Below are positions 33,081 to 42,530 of a DNA stretch of 64,000 nt, piece by piece. Location of the stretch: NCBI GenBank assembly GCA_033764335.1, contig JANRJC010000010.1, positions 1-64,000 on the forward strand, in the 5' to 3' direction. The position numbers were made by a program, and so were the translations under genes. Within the stretch, counting starts at the first letter, position 1; every line of letters starts with the position of its first letter. The stretch is from JAGQVA01 sp033764335 (GTDB lineage Bacteria > Bacteroidota > Bacteroidia > J057). The notes below the pieces were generated by a model. The model was not told the DNA's origin. It did no database searches and saw only the letters and a list, made by a program, of their open reading frames with translations.

Positions 33081-34415
33081 TTACCGGTCAAACGTCAACC
33101 TCATTCCTTTACTATCTCCTACCCGCCTACCGCCTTCCCAAACCACATTGCCATTTACAATGGTAGTATCTATTTTGTGCCTGAAAAGGGTCCCTTCCAA
33201 TGGCGACCACCCACATTTATACAATATATTTTCCTTTGACACCCGCCAGGGCTGGTCGGGATCCACGATCACCAGATCGGCATAATAGCCCTCTCTTACA
33301 AATCCCCGTTCTTGGATCGAAAAACACACTGCCGGGGAATGCGCCATTTTCTCCACTACTTTTTCCAACGAAAGCACCCCTTCTGCTGCCAGTTCCAACA
33401 TGGCAGGCAAACTGTGCTGAACCAACGGTGCGCCGGAGGGCGCCTTCATATAGGAATTGTTTTTTTCCTCCCGCGTATGCGGTGCGTGATCCGTCGCAAT
33501 AATATCCAGCCGATCTTCGATCAATGCCCGACGAAGAGCTTCCCGATCCGAAAGTTTTTTTACCGCCGGATTCCACTTTATCAACAAACCTTTTTCGGTG
33601 TAGTCCTCCGCCGAAAACCAGAGGTGATGCACACAAACCTCCGCCGTGATTTTTTTCTGGTGCAGGGGAAGGGCATTATCGAAAAGCGCTAACTCTTTTT
33701 CCGTCGAAATATGAAGCACATGCAGACGGGTTCCGTATTTTTGAGCAAGAGCCACTGCCTGGGCAGAAGAAACATAACAAGCCTCTTCACTGCGGATTTC
33801 CGGGTGAAATTTTACCGGAATATCCTCGCCATATTGGTCAAGAAAAAATGCCGTATTCTGACGGATTATCTCCTCTTTTTCACAATGAGTAGCGACCAAC
33901 ATCGGAGCTTCCCGAAAAATATTTTCCAGCACTTTTTCATCGTCCACCAGCATATTTCCGGTGGAAGAACCCATAAAAACTTTTATCCCGCATACCGTAA
34001 GCGGATTGGTTTTGAGCACCTCCTCCAGGTTATCATTGGAGGCTCCCATAAAAAAGGAAAAATTGGCAGGAGAAACTTCGGCGGCCCGGCGGAACTTTTT
34101 TTCCAGCAATTCCTGAGTAAGCGTCTGAGGAACTGTATTGGGCATTTCCATAAAAGAAGTTATTCCCCCGGCAACTGCGGCCAGGGATTCCGAACTCAAG
34201 TCCGCCTTATGAGTAAGGCCCGGTTCGCGAAAATGCACCTGGTCATCAATCACTCCGGGGAGAAGGTATTTTCCTCCGGCATAAATCTTCCGGTCAGCTA
34301 TCGCGTGGATATTCGGTGAAATGCGGGAAATCCGGCCATTTTCGACCAAGATATCCGTTTCGGTACGAGTTCCTTCATTTATCAGAAGGGCATCTTTGAT
34401 GAGTAAGCGAGACAT
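33081..34415 (-). CDS. pyrC: Dihydroorotase
   Basis: Catalyses reversible cyclisation of N-carbamoyl-aspartate to dihydroorotate in pyrimidine synthesis. The ATG at 34415 (MSRLLIKDALLIN) is chosen because upstream codons are unlike the family. The 444-residue amidohydrolase shows LPGVIDDQVHFREPGLTHK, GGITSFMEMPNT, the GIKVFMGSSTG region, the ligands in ATHCEKEE and LHVLHIST, and ATDHAPHTREEK with the catalytic Asp. Gln59 replaces the first His of the usual HxH motif; from memory this is also seen in other Bacteroidota dihydroorotases, so it does not by itself argue against activity. The gene is divergent from the kinase gene at 34479. Confidence 0.92.
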   Translation of the reverse strand: MSRLLIKDALLINEGTRTETDILVENGRISRISPNIHAIADRKIYAGGKYLLPGVIDDQVHFREPGLTHKADLSSESLAAVAGGITSFMEMPNTVPQTLTQELLEKKFRRAAEVSPANFSFFMGASNDNLEEVLKTNPLTVCGIKVFMGSSTGNMLVDDEKVLENIFREAPMLVATHCEKEEIIRQNTAFFLDQYGEDIPVKFHPEIRSEEACYVSSAQAVALAQKYGTRLHVLHISTEKELALFDNALPLHQKKITAEVCVHHLWFSAEDYTEKGLLIKWNPAVKKLSDREALRRALIEDRLDIIATDHAPHTREEKNNSYMKAPSGAPLVQHSLPAMLELAAEGVLSLEKVVEKMAHSPAVCFSIQERGFVREGYYADLVIVDPDQPWRVSKENILYKCGWSPLEGTLFRHKIDTTIVNGNVVWEGGRRVGDSKGMRLTFDR

Positions 34416-34478
34416 AATGCAAATATAACTACCATTTCCTACATTTGGCGGCAAAACCGTAATACCGATACTTTAAGC

Positions 34479-35111
34479 GTGAAAGAACAAATCCTCAGGC
34501 ATATTGCAGTTGCCGGCAACATTGGAGCCGGGAAAACTACCCTCGTAAAAAAGCTTGCCGATCACTATCGCTGGGAACCCCACCTCGAAGCGGTGGATCA
34601 CAATCCCTATCTGGAAGACTTCTATCAGGATATGTCCCGCTGGGCATTTCCCCTTCAGATTTATTTTCTCAACAGCCGGTTTAATCAGGTGGTGAAAATA
34701 CGGGAAAGTCCCCATACCATTATCCAGGATCGCACCATCTACGAGGATGCTTTTATCTTCGCCAAAAATCTCAAAGAAACCCATCATTTGAGCGAAAGAG
34801 ATTTTGCCAACTATTTCGACCTCTTTAAATCCATGAGTCAAATGATACATCCTCCGGATTTACTGATTTATCTTCGGGCCAGCATTCCCAAACTGATCGA
34901 ACAGATTTCACGAAGAGGAAGAGATTACGAACAAAACATCAGCATCCGGTATCTGGAAGACCTTAACCGGAACTATGAAGAGTGGATAAGTCAATACAAA
35001 GAAGGTAACTTATTGATTATCAATGTAGATCCCCTCGACTACGTAAATAATCCGGAAGACTTTGGCCAGATCATCAATCGGATTGATGCCGAACTTTTTG
35101 GCCTGCTATAA
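34479..35111 (+). CDS. Deoxynucleoside kinase
   Basis: Phosphorylates deoxynucleosides for nucleotide salvage. The GTG at 34479 is the only suitable start. The 210-residue protein has Walker A GNIGAGKTT (residues ~13-21), the substrate-binding LEAVDHNPYLEDFY segment, the DRTIYEDAFIFAKNL motif (equivalent to DRS/ERS in this family) and the lid region RRGRDYEQ with Arg residues. The length fits the dGK/dAK group. It is divergent from pyrC, so two nucleotide-metabolism genes share one intergenic region. A hairpin terminator follows. Confidence 0.9.
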   Translation: MKEQILRHIAVAGNIGAGKTTLVKKLADHYRWEPHLEAVDHNPYLEDFYQDMSRWAFPLQIYFLNSRFNQVVKIRESPHTIIQDRTIYEDAFIFAKNLKETHHLSERDFANYFDLFKSMSQMIHPPDLLIYLRASIPKLIEQISRRGRDYEQNISIRYLEDLNRNYEEWISQYKEGNLLIINVDPLDYVNNPEDFGQIINRIDAELFGLL

Positions 35112-35130
35112 GGCATTTGAAATTAGTTTT

Positions 35131-35157
35131 CAAAAATTACAACTCGTGTAATTTTTG
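35131..35157 (+). terminator. Terminator of the deoxynucleoside kinase gene
   Basis: Perfect 11-bp stem CAAAAATTACA / TGTAATTTTTG with a 5-nt loop, 20 bp after the stop. It is AT-rich, with the T run as part of the stem. Confidence 0.6.
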
Positions 35158-35236
35158 ATAAAATTAAATACAAAAAATAAACAAAAATAAATTTTAATTC
35201 GTAAAAAGAATTATACGTGAAATTTATTTTACCAAA

Positions 35237-35680
35237 ATGCCTTATCGTCCTGACCTTCGACAATCGGTCAAACACCAAACCCGGCTGACTGTAAAACGCA
35301 CCCTTACCCGCACCGGAGCAATCATTCTTATGGCACTTGTGGGTATGTTTTTGATCAAATCTCCCGAGGGTTTTAATCCGGAAATTCAGACCGGCGTAAA
35401 TCCCCAAAAAAGCAGCATACAAGCCCAGCCCGATCCGGTCAAAAATACCTTAATGGTAGAGTTTACCGTATCGGGAGACAAAGACATGGCGTTGCAAATC
35501 CTGAATCAAAACCGGGAGGAAATCATGAGTCGGTTATTCACCCCCGTACCTCCCACTCAAAAGATCACGCTCAATGTAGCGGGATGGCAACCGGGGAAAT
35601 ACGTGGCGAGGTTATACAACCACCGCCAAATGGTTTCCTATGATTTTGAAATCGGCCCGGGTGTGCTTACGGGCCGTTGA
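35237..35680 (+). CDS. Membrane-anchored hypothetical protein with beta-sandwich tail
   Basis: A 147-residue protein not recognised as a known family. A basic N-terminus (residues 1-25) precedes one transmembrane helix (AIILMALVGMFLIK). The C-terminal ~90 residues resemble a T9SS-like or Ig-like beta sandwich (NTLMVEFTVSGDKDMALQILNQ, LNVAGWQPGKYVARLYNHRQMVSYDFEI), probably facing the periplasm. It stands alone between the kinase terminator and convergent xylA, with 8 bp between stops. Confidence 0.55.
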   Translation: MPYRPDLRQSVKHQTRLTVKRTLTRTGAIILMALVGMFLIKSPEGFNPEIQTGVNPQKSSIQAQPDPVKNTLMVEFTVSGDKDMALQILNQNREEIMSRLFTPVPPTQKITLNVAGWQPGKYVARLYNHRQMVSYDFEIGPGVLTGR

Positions 35681-35688
35681 TTTCCGCT

Positions 35689-37041
35689 TTAGATGTACTG
35701 ATTGATCAGGTTTTCAAACATTTCCTGCCTTCCGCTGATCTGTGTCGGCTCACCCCCGGAAAGGGCAAAGGAACACAAGTCTTCCAGCGAAAGTTTGCCG
35801 GCTTCGAAATCGGCCCCTTTTCCTTGGTCGAAAGAAGCGTAACGATCTTTGCGCCATTTCATCCAGGGAGACTGGGTACGGATTTTATCTGCGATCATCA
35901 GTGCGCGCGCAAATACATCCATAGCACCGATATGGGCATAAAAAATATCGGCCAGGTCGGTGGAATTTCGACGGGTTTTGGCATCAAAATTAATGCCCCC
36001 TCCGGCAAATCCGCCTGTTTCTAAAATGACCAGCAAAGCCTCGGTGATTTCATACAAATTATTGGGGAATTGGTCGGTGTCCCATCCGTTTTGATTGTCC
36101 CCCCGGTTGGCGTCAATGCTCCCCAGTTTCCCGGCATTGGCGGCAACCTGCAATTCGTGGTCAAAAGTATGACTGGCAAGCGTAGCATGATTTACCTCAA
36201 TATTCAGGCTGAAATCATCCATCAGGTCGTATTCACGCAAAAAATTCAGCACCGTAGCACAATCGAAATCATACTGATGTTTGGTAGGCTCCATGGGCTT
36301 GGGTTCAATGAAAAACATTCCCTTGAAACCCTGTTTGCGGGCATAATCTTTTGAGAGATGAAGGAATCGGGCCAGATGGTCGAGTTCACGCTTCATATTG
36401 GTGTTTAGCAGCGACATATATCCCTCACGACCACCCCAAAACACGTAGTTTTCGCCGTTGAGTGCGATGGTAGCATCGAGGGCATTGCGAACCTGAGTAG
36501 CCGCATAGGTCAGCACCTGAAAATCCGGGTTGGTTGCGGCACCGTTCATATACCTCGGATTGGAAAACAAATTGGCCGTTCCCCAAAGCAGTTTTACCCC
36601 GGAAGCGGCCTGCTTTTTTTGGGCGTAGTCCACGACTGCATTCATTCGGCGTTCGTATTCGGCAATTGTGGGGCCTTCATCCACGAGGTCCACATCATGC
36701 CAGCAGTAATAAGGAACCCCGAGTTTGGTAATAAATTCAAACGCTGCGTCCATTTTGTCGAGAGCCTGCTGAACCGGATCGGAGCTTTTTTGCCAGGGAA
36801 ATTTTTTGGTACCGGGGCCGAAAGGATCACTGCCGGTATTACAGAGAGTATGCCAGTAAGCTACGGCAAACCGAAAGTGGTCTTTCATGGTTTTGCCCGC
36901 AACCACTTGGTTTTCATTGTAATACTTAAAGGCCAGAGGATTGTCGGAATCCTTTCCTTCATATAAAATTTTTCCTACACCGGGAAAATATTCAGTACTT
37001 CCGATAAGTACCGAGTTTGATAAATTTAGGGGGGAGTTCAT
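35689..37041 (-). CDS. xylA: Xylose isomerase
   Basis: Converts D-xylose to D-xylulose. The 450-residue class II enzyme shows the catalytic His in YYCWHDVDLVDEG, the tryptophan/lysine segment MFFIEPKPMEPTKHQYDFD, the metal-ligand stretch IEVNHATLASHTFDHEL and GSIDANRGDNQNGWDTDQFP. N-terminal EYFPGVGKILYEGKDSDNPLAFKYY is typical. No xylulokinase or transporter lies next to it. It is divergent from a NUDIX-fold regulator, which makes sugar-dependent control likely. Confidence 0.95.
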   Translation of the reverse strand: MNSPLNLSNSVLIGSTEYFPGVGKILYEGKDSDNPLAFKYYNENQVVAGKTMKDHFRFAVAYWHTLCNTGSDPFGPGTKKFPWQKSSDPVQQALDKMDAAFEFITKLGVPYYCWHDVDLVDEGPTIAEYERRMNAVVDYAQKKQAASGVKLLWGTANLFSNPRYMNGAATNPDFQVLTYAATQVRNALDATIALNGENYVFWGGREGYMSLLNTNMKRELDHLARFLHLSKDYARKQGFKGMFFIEPKPMEPTKHQYDFDCATVLNFLREYDLMDDFSLNIEVNHATLASHTFDHELQVAANAGKLGSIDANRGDNQNGWDTDQFPNNLYEITEALLVILETGGFAGGGINFDAKTRRNSTDLADIFYAHIGAMDVFARALMIADKIRTQSPWMKWRKDRYASFDQGKGADFEAGKLSLEDLCSFALSGGEPTQISGRQEMFENLINQYI

Positions 37042-37088
37042 AATGCTGTGGATTAAGATAGGATATTAGAATTATGCTTATAGTCAAT

Positions 37089-37127
37089 TGTACCACAAGT
37101 ACAGTAATTATTTTGCAATATGCAAAA
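37089..37127. promoter_or_regulatory. Candidate operator palindromes between xylA and the NUDIX regulator
   Basis: Two inverted repeats lie in the divergent intergenic region: TGTAC-CACAA-GTACA (37089-37103) and TTTTGCA-ATA-TGCAAAA (37111-37127); the latter's half-site TTTTGCAA recurs at about 37128-37135. The arrangement suits binding of the adjacent regulator, which would control itself and xylA. Confidence 0.45.
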
Positions 37128-37171
37128 TTTTGCAATTTGTTAATTTGATTCTATTTTGGGCATGTAACTAT

Positions 37172-37861
37172 ATGTCACACACACACCCCGACAAAATAGA
37201 TCCCTTGTCCATAGACTGTACCATTTTCGGATTTGAAGATGGGAAACTGGAAGTATTGCTGATCCGGAGGGCCATTGAACCGAGTTTAGGGAAGTGGGCA
37301 CTTCCCGGTGGTTTTATCCTGTATCAGGAAGATATAGATGAAGCTTCCCGACGAATTCTGCGAGAAATGACCGGAATGGAACGGTTGTTTATGGAACAAC
37401 AACAGGCTTTTGGTGCAGTAGGACGGTATCCCAATCGCAGGGTAATTACCTTGGCTTATTTTGCCCTTATACAACCCGGAAAATACAAACTGAATGCCGG
37501 GCCGGAGGCAAGTGATATACGATGGTTTGATGTGAGATATTTACCCGAACTTCCCTTTGACCACGAAGAAATTATCCAACATGCGGTCAACACCCTTCGG
37601 CAAAAAGTGAGGCATCAGCCGATTGGTTTTGAGCTTTTACCGGAAAAATTCACCTTGCTCCAGTTGCAGGAATTGTACGAAGCAATTTTAGGGCAAAAAC
37701 TGGACAAACCCAATTTTCGCCGAAAGATGCAGGGAATGAATCTTCTGGTATCTTTGGAGGAATATCAGACAGGGGTTGCTCATCGGGCTGCCCGATTGTA
37801 CAAATTTGATATGACCCGGTACTACAAACTTAAAGAAAGCGGTTTTGTCTTCGAAGTATAA
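37172..37861 (+). CDS. NUDIX-domain transcriptional regulator (NrtR/AraR-like)
   Basis: A 229-residue protein with an N-terminal NUDIX fold (residues ~10-140, WALPGGFILYQEDIDEASRRILREMTG) and a C-terminal winged-helix domain (~150-229, FTLLQLQELYEAILGQ, LDKPNFRRKM). The NUDIX box lacks the full GX5EX7REUXEEXGU pattern, which fits a sugar- or nucleotide-sensing regulator rather than a hydrolase. Bacteroidota members of this group regulate arabinose or xylose use (family knowledge). ATG 37172 is chosen because it starts the domain; the longer frame would cross the candidate operators. It is divergent from xylA. Confidence 0.85.
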   Translation: MSHTHPDKIDPLSIDCTIFGFEDGKLEVLLIRRAIEPSLGKWALPGGFILYQEDIDEASRRILREMTGMERLFMEQQQAFGAVGRYPNRRVITLAYFALIQPGKYKLNAGPEASDIRWFDVRYLPELPFDHEEIIQHAVNTLRQKVRHQPIGFELLPEKFTLLQLQELYEAILGQKLDKPNFRRKMQGMNLLVSLEEYQTGVAHRAARLYKFDMTRYYKLKESGFVFEV

Positions 37862-37876
37862 CGGAAACTCAGTGCT

Positions 37877-38965
37877 GTGAAAAAAAGGATCAGGATAAAG
37901 GATATTGCCGAAAGAGCCCAGGTATCCCGGGGCACGGTAGATCGCGTACTTCACAACCGGGGTAATGTCGCACCTGAAATCAAACAAAAAATACAGGAAG
38001 TTCTGGAGGAGCTTAATTACGAGCGAAACATCATCGCCAGTACGCTCGCCTATAATCGCATGCTTCGGATCGGGATTCTATTGCCCGATTATTCAGAGGA
38101 TCCTTTCTGGGAAGAACCCAAAAACGGAATAGACACTGCCTTAAAATCGGTGGAGCACTACGGCGTTACCGTCCAGTATTATCTTTTTGATCAGGATGAT
38201 ACTCGTAGTTTTGTGCGTCAGTCAGAACTTTTGCTCGAAGACCGTCCCGACGCCATCCTTCTCGCGCCCGACTTTTTTAATGAGTCCATGGAGTTTTTGG
38301 AAAAATGCCAACGGCGGGGGATTCCCTATATCCAGATCAATACTCACTTGGCCCGAAAAGAGTCCTGCAACCTGGGTTATATCGGACAGGATACCTATCA
38401 AAGCGGTGTGCTTGCCGGGCGGCTCCTCTCCTACCTGATCCCCCCCAACAGTACGGTCGGAGTACTCCATCTGGAAAAAGGATTGCCCAATGCCCATCAC
38501 CTGATCGAAAAAGAAAAAGGATTTCGGGATTTTTTTTCCGCCCACAACGAAGGGAAAACCAAAGTGGTTCAACTCGCCTTTTCCCCTTTTGGTGAGCGAC
38601 AGGAATTGTTTGATTTTCTGGATAAAAACCTGCTTTCGGTCGGCGATATTCGGGGATTGATGGTGACCACTTCCCGGATTTTCCTGCTGGCAACCTACCT
38701 TCAGGAGCGAGCTTTGGATCATATAAGCCTTGTAGGTTTTGACCTGATTGAAAAAAATATTCAGTTGTTGGAAAACGGAAAAATTCAGTTTCTGATCAAT
38801 CAAAACCCTTTCAAACAAGGGTATTATGGAATCATGAATATTGTAGAGCATTTGATCAAGAAATCCGAAGTCGAAAGTATGCGGATGCTGCCGTTGGATA
38901 TAGCCGTAAAAGAAAACGTCCAATACTATGTAAAAGCAACCCGAGACCTCAGGGTTGTCGTTTAA
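37877..38965 (+). CDS. LacI-family transcriptional regulator
   Basis: A 362-residue regulator. The GTG start at 37877 leads directly into the helix-turn-helix (IRIKDIAERAQVSRGTVDRVLHNRGNVAPE) and hinge helix. The rest is a periplasmic-binding-protein-like sensor domain (LRIGILLPDYSEDPFWEEPKNGI to the GYIGQDTYQSGVLAGRLL region). Members with this sensor type often respond to a sugar or sugar derivative. It lies 15 bp after the NUDIX regulator and directly upstream of the SusC/SusD-led locus, which it probably controls. Confidence 0.9.
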   Translation: MKKRIRIKDIAERAQVSRGTVDRVLHNRGNVAPEIKQKIQEVLEELNYERNIIASTLAYNRMLRIGILLPDYSEDPFWEEPKNGIDTALKSVEHYGVTVQYYLFDQDDTRSFVRQSELLLEDRPDAILLAPDFFNESMEFLEKCQRRGIPYIQINTHLARKESCNLGYIGQDTYQSGVLAGRLLSYLIPPNSTVGVLHLEKGLPNAHHLIEKEKGFRDFFSAHNEGKTKVVQLAFSPFGERQELFDFLDKNLLSVGDIRGLMVTTSRIFLLATYLQERALDHISLVGFDLIEKNIQLLENGKIQFLINQNPFKQGYYGIMNIVEHLIKKSEVESMRMLPLDIAVKENVQYYVKATRDLRVVV

Positions 38966-39330
38966 GTGATATAGCCGATAAAAATATTTTTGCTATCTTT
39001 AGAAAGATTGGCTTTTTTTTAATAGCTTGTGCCCGCGCACAGTTTTGTAAGGACTACTACTAACTAACTATGGAACGGAAATATTTTCTCTCTCCCCCAA
39101 TTTCTCCCCCCCGGTGAAATATTTGTGTATTCGCTCTTGAATAAAATTTTCATTGTGATGATTACCGCTATGTCAATATTCTTTCCATAAAATACCCAAT
39201 CAACTTTTATTACTGTTTCCGGTAATACCGAAAAGGATTACGCCCGGAAACAGATTCGTTCTTTATGCATTTATCCTAAAACTACAACAGGAACAAAGAA
39301 TTTGCATTCAAATCATTAACCCATCTTTTT
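38966..39330 (+). promoter_or_regulatory. Long leader upstream of the susC-led locus
   Basis: No gene fits this 365-bp stretch. It contains an inverted repeat TGTTTCCGG / CCGGAAACA (39214-39222 and 39244-39252, 21-nt loop), AT-rich segments, and TATCTTTA near 38993, a 7-of-8 match to the Bacteroidota -7 element. It should hold the promoter and an untranslated leader for the SusC gene; I could not fix the start site or a clear LacI operator. Confidence 0.4.
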
Positions 39331-42300
39331 ATGAATCACATTCGACAATTGGATTTCAGATTTACGCAGGTTCCTTTTGGGAAACTCCTGAGCGTACTGT
39401 CAATCATGTTGTTACTGACTACGGGTCTATTCGCCCAAACTACTGTCACCGGCCGTGTAACGGATGCATCCGGCGAAGGTATGGTTGGCGTAACCATTGC
39501 GGTCAAAGGAAGCAACTCCGGAGCACTGTCTGAATCAGGCGGTAACTACCGTGTAAGTGTACCTTCCGATGGCGTTCTGGTATTTTCTTTTCTCGGTTAT
39601 GAAACCGTAGAACAGGCCGTGAACGGACGCACGACCATCAATGTTTCCATGACAGAGCAAGACATTACTGCCGATGAGGTAATCATTACCGCCCTCGGTA
39701 TCGAAAGGGAAACCAAAGCCCTTACCTATGCTGCTCAGAGTGTAAACACTGATGAAATCGCCAAAGCCCGCGATCTAAACGTGGTTAACTCCCTTTCCGG
39801 TAAAGTGGCAGGTATTTCGATTAGCCCCTCCGGTGCAGGAGTAGGTGCGCCTTCGCGCGTAATCCTTCGGGGTAACCGCTCCATCGCGGGCAACAGCCAG
39901 CCGCTATACGTCGTGGACGGTGTACCCATTCAGGGAGATATCACCAATGTAAACCCTGACGACATCGCCTCTATCACGGTACTGAAAGGCCCGAACGCTG
40001 CCGCTCTCTACGGAAACCGCGCCAACAACGGAGCCATCATCATTACCACCAAAACCGGCAAAGCCGGAGGTTTTCGGGTAAACCTTAGCACCACGTATAT
40101 GGCTACCCAGCCGATCCTCCTGACCGATTATCAAAACGAATACGGACAGGGAAGCAACGGCCAATACTCTCCCGCTTCGGAAGCTTCTTGGGGACCTAAA
40201 GTCTCCGGCCAAAGCGTAGCCCATTGGTCTCCCGATCCCGGATGGTCTCCTACGACTTATTCGCTTGAAGGACAACCCAACAACGTATCGGACTTCTTCC
40301 AGACAGGCCAAAACTGGGCAACCAACCTCGCTATTTCCGGAGGAACCGAAGCTACCCAGACCTATTTCTCCTACACCTTCACGGATGCAGCCGGTATTGT
40401 TCCCGGAAATGAACTTACCCGTCACAATGTGCATCTGCGTATTACAAACAAACTTTCTGAAAAACTTACCCTGGATACCAAATTGAACTATCTGAGAGAC
40501 GAAATAGACAACCAGATGCCTCAAGGGGAAAGTTTTGACAACCCGATCCGCCATGCGCTCCGTCTGCCCCGAAACATTCGCACCGAGGATGCCTCCATTT
40601 TTGAATACACCCTTCCTTCCGGTCGTGTGCGTCAAAATTACTGGGTTCCCGGTTCCAACGGTGGTGCAAACCCCTACTGGACGATCAATCGCGCGACTAA
40701 TCAGCGCAACAATGACCGCGTAATCGGTTTTGTTTCGTTGAAATACGATATCGCCGAGGGTCTTTCGGTTTTAGGTAGAGCTTCGGTTGACCGTTTCTTC
40801 AGAAACGGAGAAAATCGTTGGTGGAATGACAACTATATCATTGCCGACAACGGTAGATATTCTGTATTCTCCGGCCAGTCCACCGAACTTAACCTTGATG
40901 CTCTTTTGTCTTACGAGAAAAACCTGACCGACGATTTCTACTTTAATATAAACGCCGGTGGTAACATTCGTAAGGAAAGAGGCTCGCAGGTGGATGCAAA
41001 TACCGGTACCGCTCTCACTGTACCGAACTTTTTCTCCATCGGTAACAGCCAGAATGAAAGAGCTTCTTACAGCTTTGGCGCACCGAGAGACGTAAACTCG
41101 GTGTATGCATTCGCTCAATTGTCTTATAAGAATGCCATCTTCCTCGACATCACGGGTCGTAACGACTGGAGTTCTACGCTTCCTTCCGATAACTGGTCTT
41201 TCTTCTACCCGTCTTTCGGTCTGAATGCAGTTCTGTCTGATCTGATTGACCTTCCGACCTTTATTACTTTCGCAAAAGTAAGAGGTTCCTGGGCAGAAGT
41301 AGGTAACGATACCAACCCCTTCCAGACACTCCGCACGGCTACGGTAGCTTCCGGTGGCGCAAATGGTTACCTCTCCCTGAGTACGACGATTCCTAATGCA
41401 AACCTGCTCCCGGAGAAAACCCGCTCACTCGAAATTGGTGCTGACTTGCGTTTCTTCAACAACCGTTTGGGAATTGACATTACTTACTACAAATCCAACT
41501 CCCTCAACCAGTTGTTCTCCGTTGCTCTGCCCGTGGGTTCGGGAGCTTCTCAATTCTTCACCAACGGCGGTGACGTAGAAAACAAAGGTATCGAAGGTAT
41601 TCTTTCGCTGCGCCCGGTTGAAACAACTAACTTCCAGTGGGATATTTCTTTTAACTATACCCGCAACCGCAACGAAGTTATTCAGATCAACGACGAACGC
41701 CCGAGTATCTCCGTTTCCACCGACTTCCTTCGTTCCTTCCGGATCGAGCAGGGAAGAGAATGGGGAGAAGTTTATTCTCGCGGTTTCCAGAAAGACGATC
41801 AGGGTCGTGTAATCATCGGTGCTAATGGCCTTCCCCTTGTAACAAGCGGTCTGACCGAGCTTGTAGCTAACTACAACCCCGATTGGCTGGGCGGTATCCG
41901 CAACGAATTTACCTTCAAAGACCTCACCGTAAGTTTCTTGGTTGACATGCGTTTTGGCGGCAGCGTAACCTCGCTCACCAATGCCATCCTGTATGCCGAT
42001 GGTCTCACCGAACAAACCCTCGACGGTCGCGAAGGCGGATTAATCTTCGGCGAAAACTTCTTCGAAGATTACGAAGCCGTAAAAGAAGACGGTTCACCCA
42101 ATAATATCCAAATCACTTCCGAACAATTCTGGGTAAACTTTGGCGGTCGTAACGCACCGGTTGGGGAAGCCTTCTCTTATGATGCCACCAATATCCGTCT
42201 GCGCGAACTTGTGCTGAGTTACCGGATTCCGGTTGACGTTGCAGGACTGAATGCCGTATCTTTATCGGTAGTAGGCAGAAACCTCTTTTTCTTCTATAAC

Positions 42301-42420
42301 GCCGCAGGCGACCTTGACCCCGAAGTACTTGTAGGAACAGGTACTGCTTCCGAAGGATTTAACTCTTTTGCTCCTCCCACCATGAGATCTATTGGTGGAA
42401 GTATCAGTCTTGATTTTTAA
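39331..42420 (+). CDS. SusC/RagA-family TonB-linked outer-membrane transporter
   Basis: A 1029-residue transporter and first gene of the catabolic locus. The signal peptide ends at GLFAQ (residue ~36). It is followed by the carboxypeptidase-D-like domain (VTGRVTDASGEGMVGVTI), the DEVIITALGIERE linker, the plug (SQPLYVVDGVPIQGDI, ASITVLKGPNAAALYGNRANNG) and the barrel ending GGSISLDF. It shares the same DEVxITALGIE linker with the transporter at 5449-8727. It should import the glycan or glycoside captured by the SusD partner at 42531. Confidence 0.95.
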   Translation: MNHIRQLDFRFTQVPFGKLLSVLSIMLLLTTGLFAQTTVTGRVTDASGEGMVGVTIAVKGSNSGALSESGGNYRVSVPSDGVLVFSFLGYETVEQAVNGRTTINVSMTEQDITADEVIITALGIERETKALTYAAQSVNTDEIAKARDLNVVNSLSGKVAGISISPSGAGVGAPSRVILRGNRSIAGNSQPLYVVDGVPIQGDITNVNPDDIASITVLKGPNAAALYGNRANNGAIIITTKTGKAGGFRVNLSTTYMATQPILLTDYQNEYGQGSNGQYSPASEASWGPKVSGQSVAHWSPDPGWSPTTYSLEGQPNNVSDFFQTGQNWATNLAISGGTEATQTYFSYTFTDAAGIVPGNELTRHNVHLRITNKLSEKLTLDTKLNYLRDEIDNQMPQGESFDNPIRHALRLPRNIRTEDASIFEYTLPSGRVRQNYWVPGSNGGANPYWTINRATNQRNNDRVIGFVSLKYDIAEGLSVLGRASVDRFFRNGENRWWNDNYIIADNGRYSVFSGQSTELNLDALLSYEKNLTDDFYFNINAGGNIRKERGSQVDANTGTALTVPNFFSIGNSQNERASYSFGAPRDVNSVYAFAQLSYKNAIFLDITGRNDWSSTLPSDNWSFFYPSFGLNAVLSDLIDLPTFITFAKVRGSWAEVGNDTNPFQTLRTATVASGGANGYLSLSTTIPNANLLPEKTRSLEIGADLRFFNNRLGIDITYYKSNSLNQLFSVALPVGSGASQFFTNGGDVENKGIEGILSLRPVETTNFQWDISFNYTRNRNEVIQINDERPSISVSTDFLRSFRIEQGREWGEVYSRGFQKDDQGRVIIGANGLPLVTSGLTELVANYNPDWLGGIRNEFTFKDLTVSFLVDMRFGGSVTSLTNAILYADGLTEQTLDGREGGLIFGENFFEDYEAVKEDGSPNNIQITSEQFWVNFGGRNAPVGEAFSYDATNIRLRELVLSYRIPVDVAGLNAVSLSVVGRNLFFFYNAAGDLDPEVLVGTGTASEGFNSFAPPTMRSIGGSISLDF

Positions 42421-42530
42421 TTTCTATGAGGAACAAATTCTGTATTTGGACAGTTAATTGGAGAGCGTAACTGTGTGTAATTAAAATTTAGGATAATTAA
42501 CCTTGTCTGGATACTCAAACACTATTCATT

